NCBI RefSeq assembly: GCF_051175565.1
Contig: NZ_CP195105.1
Coordinates: forward strand, 558,001 to 622,000
DNA length: 64,000 nucleotides
Direction of reading: 5' to 3'
From: Daejeonia sp002484105
Lineage (GTDB): Bacteria > Bacteroidota > Bacteroidia > Flavobacteriales > Weeksellaceae
Under the pieces are notes generated by a model. It worked only from the letters and a program-made list of their open reading frames with translations. It was not told the origin of the DNA and searched no databases. Position numbers and translations under genes: made by a program. This document shows, piece by piece, positions 60,817 through 64,000 of this stretch; position 1 is the first letter of the stretch, and each line of letters begins with the position of its first letter.

Positions 60817-61428
60817 TAAAATCATCCGGGTTATAAAATCATTTTCACGGTTTCCGCGCGCAGGAGAATATTCCCGTCCATAGAAAATAATCTGGAGATG
60901 GAGCTTGTTCCAGCGGTCTCTTGGAAATATTTCTTTTGCATCACGCTCGGTTTGCTCCACATTTTTGCCTTCTGTCAGTTTCCAGAGCTTCATCAGGCGA
61001 TGGATATGGGTGTCCACCGGAAAAGCCGGCACCCCAAACGCCTGGCTCATGACTACAGAAGCCGTTTTGTGTCCAACTCCCGGAAGCGATTCCAGTTCTT
61101 CAAATGTTTGTGGAACCTCGCCACTGAATTTTTCTGTCAGAATTTCCGACATCGCCTTCAGATTTTTGGCTTTAGTATTGGAAAGTCCGATTTCTTTTAT
61201 CAGTTCTTTGATTTGATATACTTCCAGCTTTGCCATTCTTTGAGGTGTTGGGGCTACGGCAAACAATCCAGGCGTTATCTGGTTTACTTTTTTATCCGTA
61301 GTTTGGGCAGAGAGTGCTACTGCTACAAGCAGCGTGAAAGGATCTTTATGCTCCAGTGGCACGGGAACTTCAGGATATAGTTTTTCCAGTTCGGCCATTA
61401 CTGTTTCTGCTCTTTGCTTTTTGGTCAT
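60814..61428 (-). CDS. nth: Endonuclease III family DNA glycosylase without cluster cysteines
   Basis: 204 residues. The HhH-GPD fold is clear: ALSAQTTDKKVNQI at the N-terminus, helix-hairpin-helix LPGVGHKTASVV with the catalytic Lys (residue about 122) and VDTHIHRL with the catalytic Asp. It removes oxidised pyrimidines from DNA and cleaves the abasic site. Normal Nth binds a [4Fe-4S] cluster with four Cys near the C-terminus. Here the C-terminus reads FYGREYSPARGNRENDFI, and the protein contains no Cys at all. It converges on the response regulator; its N-terminal codons overlap the bcp promoter. Confidence 0.9.
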   Translation of the reverse strand: MTKKQRAETVMAELEKLYPEVPVPLEHKDPFTLLVAVALSAQTTDKKVNQITPGLFAVAPTPQRMAKLEVYQIKELIKEIGLSNTKAKNLKAMSEILTEKFSGEVPQTFEELESLPGVGHKTASVVMSQAFGVPAFPVDTHIHRLMKLWKLTEGKNVEQTERDAKEIFPRDRWNKLHLQIIFYGREYSPARGNRENDFITRMIL

Positions 61429-61444
61429 CTTTTAAGTAAATTTG
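61413..61444 (+). promoter_or_regulatory. Promoter of bcp, lying inside the start of nth
   Basis: -33 TTTG at 61413-61416, a 20-bp spacer and -7 TAAATTTG at 61437-61444. The bcp ATG (61462) follows after exactly 17 bases. The -33 box overlaps the first codons of the divergent nth gene. Confidence 0.78.
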
Positions 61445-61461
61445 GTGTAAAATTAAACATT

Positions 61462-61923
61462 ATGCTGAAACCAGGAGACCGTTTGCCGGAATTTGCACTG
61501 CCCAACCAGGACGGAAATATTGTCCGTTCAGAAGACTTTAAGGGGAAAAAACTCATCGTCTATTTTTATCCTAAAGCCAGCACTCCCGGCTGTACAGCAG
61601 AAGCCTGTAATCTTCGGGATCATAATATGGAGATTGAAGAGGACGGATATCAGCTGATCGGCATCAGTGCAGATTCTGTACAGCGGCAGAAAAATTTTTC
61701 CCTGAAAAATGCACTTCCTTTCGATCTTCTTTCTGACGAAAAGCATGAAGTCATCGAAAAATTCGGCGTCTGGCAGCTGAAAAAATTTATGGGCAGAACA
61801 TTCATGGGAATTGTGCGTACCACCTTTATTTTTGATGAAAACGGCATCTGCACCCGTATCATTGAAAAAGTGAAAACCAAAGACCACGCAGCACAGATTC
61901 TGGAGCATAATATTCCCCTCTAG
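61462..61923 (+). CDS. bcp: Thioredoxin-dependent peroxiredoxin (BCP type)
   Basis: 153 residues from ATG 61462 (MLKPGDRLPEFALPNQDG); sixteen upstream codons in the same frame are discarded because they overlap the promoter. The peroxidatic Cys lies in PKASTPGCTAEACNLRD and a resolving Cys follows four residues later, as in atypical two-Cys BCP/PrxQ enzymes. It reduces hydrogen peroxide and lipid or alkyl peroxides in the cytosol, using thioredoxin. It is divergent from nth, so an oxidative DNA repair enzyme and a peroxidase share an intergenic region. Confidence 0.92.
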   Translation: MLKPGDRLPEFALPNQDGNIVRSEDFKGKKLIVYFYPKASTPGCTAEACNLRDHNMEIEEDGYQLIGISADSVQRQKNFSLKNALPFDLLSDEKHEVIEKFGVWQLKKFMGRTFMGIVRTTFIFDENGICTRIIEKVKTKDHAAQILEHNIPL

Positions 61924-61952
61924 AAAGAGGGGTGTCCGCTCGCGGACGGGGT
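61915..61952. repeat. REP-like double hairpin at the end of bcp
   Basis: Two adjacent hairpins: CCCCTC / GAGGGG (61915-61920 with 61927-61932) and GTCCGC / GCGGAC (61934-61939 with 61942-61947), followed by GGGGTG. This G/C-rich block contrasts with the flanking A/T-rich DNA and has the look of a dispersed REP-type element. It includes the bcp stop codon. No T run follows, so it is not a normal terminator. Confidence 0.5.
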
Positions 61953-62114
61953 GTGTAAAAAGGTGCTACAGAAAGATCATGGGTGAAGGCCGTTGTTTTT
62001 TAATGGTATGAGCTTCTGGCAGGCCAGTAAAACGCGATATTAAACAGGATAAATACAGTTAATAACACATCCGCTCAGAAATTTGGACGCAAAAGTTGGA
62101 TATTGGATTTGAGA

Positions 62115-62152
62115 AAAAGAAAAGGGTGTCCAAGAAAATCCAGACACCCCAT
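62115..62152 (-). terminator. Terminator after the S46 peptidase gene
   Basis: The stem GGGTGTC / GACACCC with a twelve-base loop is followed on the minus strand by a T-rich stretch. The rest of the 61953-62176 stretch is A/T-rich and shows no gene. Confidence 0.65.
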
Positions 62153-62176
62153 ATAGCATTTTTTGCTTGTATTATT

Positions 62177-64000
62177 TTACTGTACCAACTTCAGTTCGTT
62201 AATCAGATGATTGGCGTTGCCGTATTTTTCAATCACCCACAGTACAAATCTTACATCTACATTGATGGTTCTCTGCCATTCGGGGTCGAAGATGATGTCG
62301 CCACTGAGGGCTTCGCTGTTCCCGTCGAAAGCGAGGCCAAGAAGATTTCCGTCTCCATCCATGATGGGCGATCCGGAGTTTCCGCCTGTGATGTCATTGT
62401 CTGAAAGGAAATTCACCTGAAGTTGTCCTGTCTTGGGATCAGCATACTTTCCGTAGTCTTTTTTTGCCATCAGGTCGAGGAATTTCTGGGGCAGATCAAA
62501 TTCTTCGTCTCCTTTTTTGTATTTGGCCACCATGCCGCGTACATCGGTATAGTAGTTGTCTTTTTCAGAGATTCCGTAATATTTTCTGTCTGCACGTTCT
62601 GGCAGAGTTCTTACTTTTCCGTAGGTCAGCCTCATGGTAGAGTTGGCGTCAGGATAAAAACTTTTTTCCGGCTGCGACTTCATCAGTCCGTTCAGGAACA
62701 GACGTGTATTGTCCTGGAATCTTTCATCGGCACTATCATATTTTTCGGCAACTGCTTTCTGGTCGGCAATGTATCCATCAATAATTTTTTTCAGAGGATC
62801 ACTGTCTATTTTTGCGACATCCGGGCTGTTGACAAACGCCAGTGCAGAGGCCTTTGTTGCAAAGATGGATGAGAAAGCCACGTTGGAGACATTTTTGGCG
62901 TCTACTGCTGCCAGTGTCGGGGAGGTAACGCTTTTGTCCACTTTCTGTTTGTAGAGTCCTACCATGCTGTTCAGCATTTCTCCTTCGAGATTGATGTTGA
63001 ACTTTTCATAAATACGGTCGATATTTGCGAGAATTTTGGGCTTCATTTCTGTTTTCCCTGCTTCATCCTGTTCTGCATAGGTTTTCAGAAGGCTTCCGAG
63101 GGTATAGGCTACGCCCAGATATTTGGCATTTCTCTGAAGTTGTGAGCTATAGTTTCTTTCAACATTTCTGTTGGATACATATTTGTAGTATTCGTCAATC
63201 TGCTCCAGAACGCCGCTGTACGGATCTTTATTGGCTGCTGTATTGGCCCACTGCAGGTATTTTTTCTCTACTTCAATTTTGTCTTCAATGGTTCCGTTTT
63301 TCAGAACGGCATCGATGGTTCCCTGTCTGTTTTTCCAGTAGTTGGCAACGGAAGCGTACTGTGATGCGTAGTTCAGTTTGGTCGCCTGGTCTTTGTCCAT
63401 GTATTTTTTCATTACATCCATGGCGGTTTTAGACGCCTGCACCCATGCAGGATAGTCACGGTACACCATCTGCTGGATTCCATAGGAGGTAAGGTATCTG
63501 TTGGTACGTCCTGGGAAGCCGACAATCATCGTATAGCTGTCCGGCTGGTACCCTTTCAGTGAAACAGGAAGGGAATGTTTGGGTTTCAGAGGTGTGTTGC
63601 TTGCAGAATATTCTGCAGGGTTTCCGGTGGCATCCGCATAAATTCTGAAAACAGAAAAATCTGCGGTATGTCTTGGCCATTCCCAGTTGTCGGTGTCGCC
63701 ACCGAATTTCCCAAGCGAATTGGGCGGTGTGCCCACGAGACGTACGTCTTTATAATCCTGATAAACAAAATAATAGAATTCGTTGCCATTAAAAAAATCC
63801 TTTACCACAACGGTATATTTACCATTTTCGGAATTTTCAGTTTTGATGGCTTTATATTCGGTTTCAATAATTTTTTCTCTTTCTTCGGGAGACATTTTGT
63901 TGTTCAGTTTCGCATTGATACGGTCACTGACATTGTCCATTCTTACCAGGAAACGTACAGAAAGTCCGGGAGCCGGGATTTCTTCTTGGTTGTTCGCAGC
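62177..64000 (-). CDS. S46 family dipeptidyl-peptidase (DPP7/DPP11 type), N-terminus cut by the window edge
   Basis: About 607 C-terminal residues are visible; the frame continues past the right edge, and codons before the first internal Met read EEIPAPGLSVRFLVR, typical of the family. The chymotrypsin-like fold is interrupted by a helical region. The catalytic Ser is in TGGNSGSPIMDGDGNL, and the Asp is likely in NWEWPRHTADFSVFR. The catalytic His lies outside the window. These periplasmic enzymes release dipeptides from peptides, DPP11 preferring acidic and DPP7 hydrophobic residues at P1. I cannot decide between them. The end ELKLVQ is followed by a terminator. Confidence 0.9.
   Translation of the reverse strand, partial: AANNQEEIPAPGLSVRFLVRMDNVSDRINAKLNNKMSPEEREKIIETEYKAIKTENSENGKYTVVVKDFFNGNEFYYFVYQDYKDVRLVGTPPNSLGKFGGDTDNWEWPRHTADFSVFRIYADATGNPAEYSASNTPLKPKHSLPVSLKGYQPDSYTMIVGFPGRTNRYLTSYGIQQMVYRDYPAWVQASKTAMDVMKKYMDKDQATKLNYASQYASVANYWKNRQGTIDAVLKNGTIEDKIEVEKKYLQWANTAANKDPYSGVLEQIDEYYKYVSNRNVERNYSSQLQRNAKYLGVAYTLGSLLKTYAEQDEAGKTEMKPKILANIDRIYEKFNINLEGEMLNSMVGLYKQKVDKSVTSPTLAAVDAKNVSNVAFSSIFATKASALAFVNSPDVAKIDSDPLKKIIDGYIADQKAVAEKYDSADERFQDNTRLFLNGLMKSQPEKSFYPDANSTMRLTYGKVRTLPERADRKYYGISEKDNYYTDVRGMVAKYKKGDEEFDLPQKFLDLMAKKDYGKYADPKTGQLQVNFLSDNDITGGNSGSPIMDGDGNLLGLAFDGNSEALSGDIIFDPEWQRTINVDVRFVLWVIEKYGNANHLINELKLVQ

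Noticed and set aside
1..64000. CRISPR arrays, prophage, rRNA or a defence island
   Set aside because: I saw no regularly spaced repeats, phage genes, ribosomal RNA or restriction/toxin clusters anywhere in the window.

Overview
The window looks like a chromosomal segment from a member of the Bacteroidota, class Flavobacteriia, most like Chryseobacterium and its relatives (Weeksellaceae). The evidence is the gene content (alternative complex III operon, GLPGLI protein, DUF4271 next to hemD, DUF4293 divergent from rho, an SprE-like lipoprotein, the rsfS-ftsH-LUD-cdsA-psd cluster, an S46 peptidase) and the repeated Bacteroidota-type promoter (TTTG, about 19 bp, TAnnTTTG). The genus is an inference. 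Nearly all of it is core housekeeping sequence; the only clear mobile DNA is one IS4-family element.

Layout. 1-4.2 kb: minus-strand housekeeping genes (start of a secreted protein, a zinc metallopeptidase, ribH, a membrane TPR protein, apt, a lipoprotein). 4.2-12.6 kb: the minus-strand actABCDEF operon for the quinol:cytochrome c oxidoreductase alternative complex III, with a divergent SPOR-domain gene. 13.3-19 kb: a TPR protein, glmM, and an iron(II) uptake operon feoA-feoB plus a 49-residue Cys-rich membrane protein. 19.2-22.5 kb: a GLPGLI gene, a complete IS4-family element (20155-21539, 9-bp target duplication), a possible unclassified small RNA with its own terminator, and a DUF2520 oxidoreductase-like gene. 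22.5-26.2 kb: an ECF sigma factor / membrane-anchored candidate anti-sigma / Spy-like secreted protein operon, then lepA. 26.3-30.5 kb: three tRNA-Val genes, folC, a TonB-ExbD-ExbB energy-transduction operon and an acidic unknown protein. 30.6-40.2 kb: DUF885 lipoprotein, cupin-8 protein, a large outer-membrane barrel protein, kdsC-maf, SprE-like TPR lipoprotein. 40.3-45.4 kb: Mn-type superoxide dismutase, rho with a long disordered insert, DUF4293, an MsbA-like ABC exporter. 45.4-50.1 kb: rsfS, ftsH, LUD, cdsA, psd. 50.1-55.7 kb: birA, the operon GT2-DUF4296-tgt-lptF/G, and DUF4271-hemD. 55.7-64 kb: oligopeptidase B with a small partner, a two-component system, nth, bcp, and an S46 dipeptidyl-peptidase cut by the right edge.

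Themes. Envelope biogenesis dominates (glmM, kdsC, lptF/G, MsbA-like exporter, cdsA, psd, TonB-Exb, outer-membrane barrel, SprE-like), together with respiration (act), iron uptake (feo, tonB) and envelope stress (ECF operon, FtsH).

The most unusual observations are these. Start codons lie exactly 17 nt after the -7 box in several unrelated genes. Two genes appear to be leaderless. Two nucleic-acid enzymes, Nth and Tgt, have lost their metal-binding cysteines. ActA carries six haem motifs. A terminator-tipped intergenic RNA candidate lies at about 21597-21735. I found no CRISPR array, prophage, rRNA, defence island or obvious new multi-gene system.
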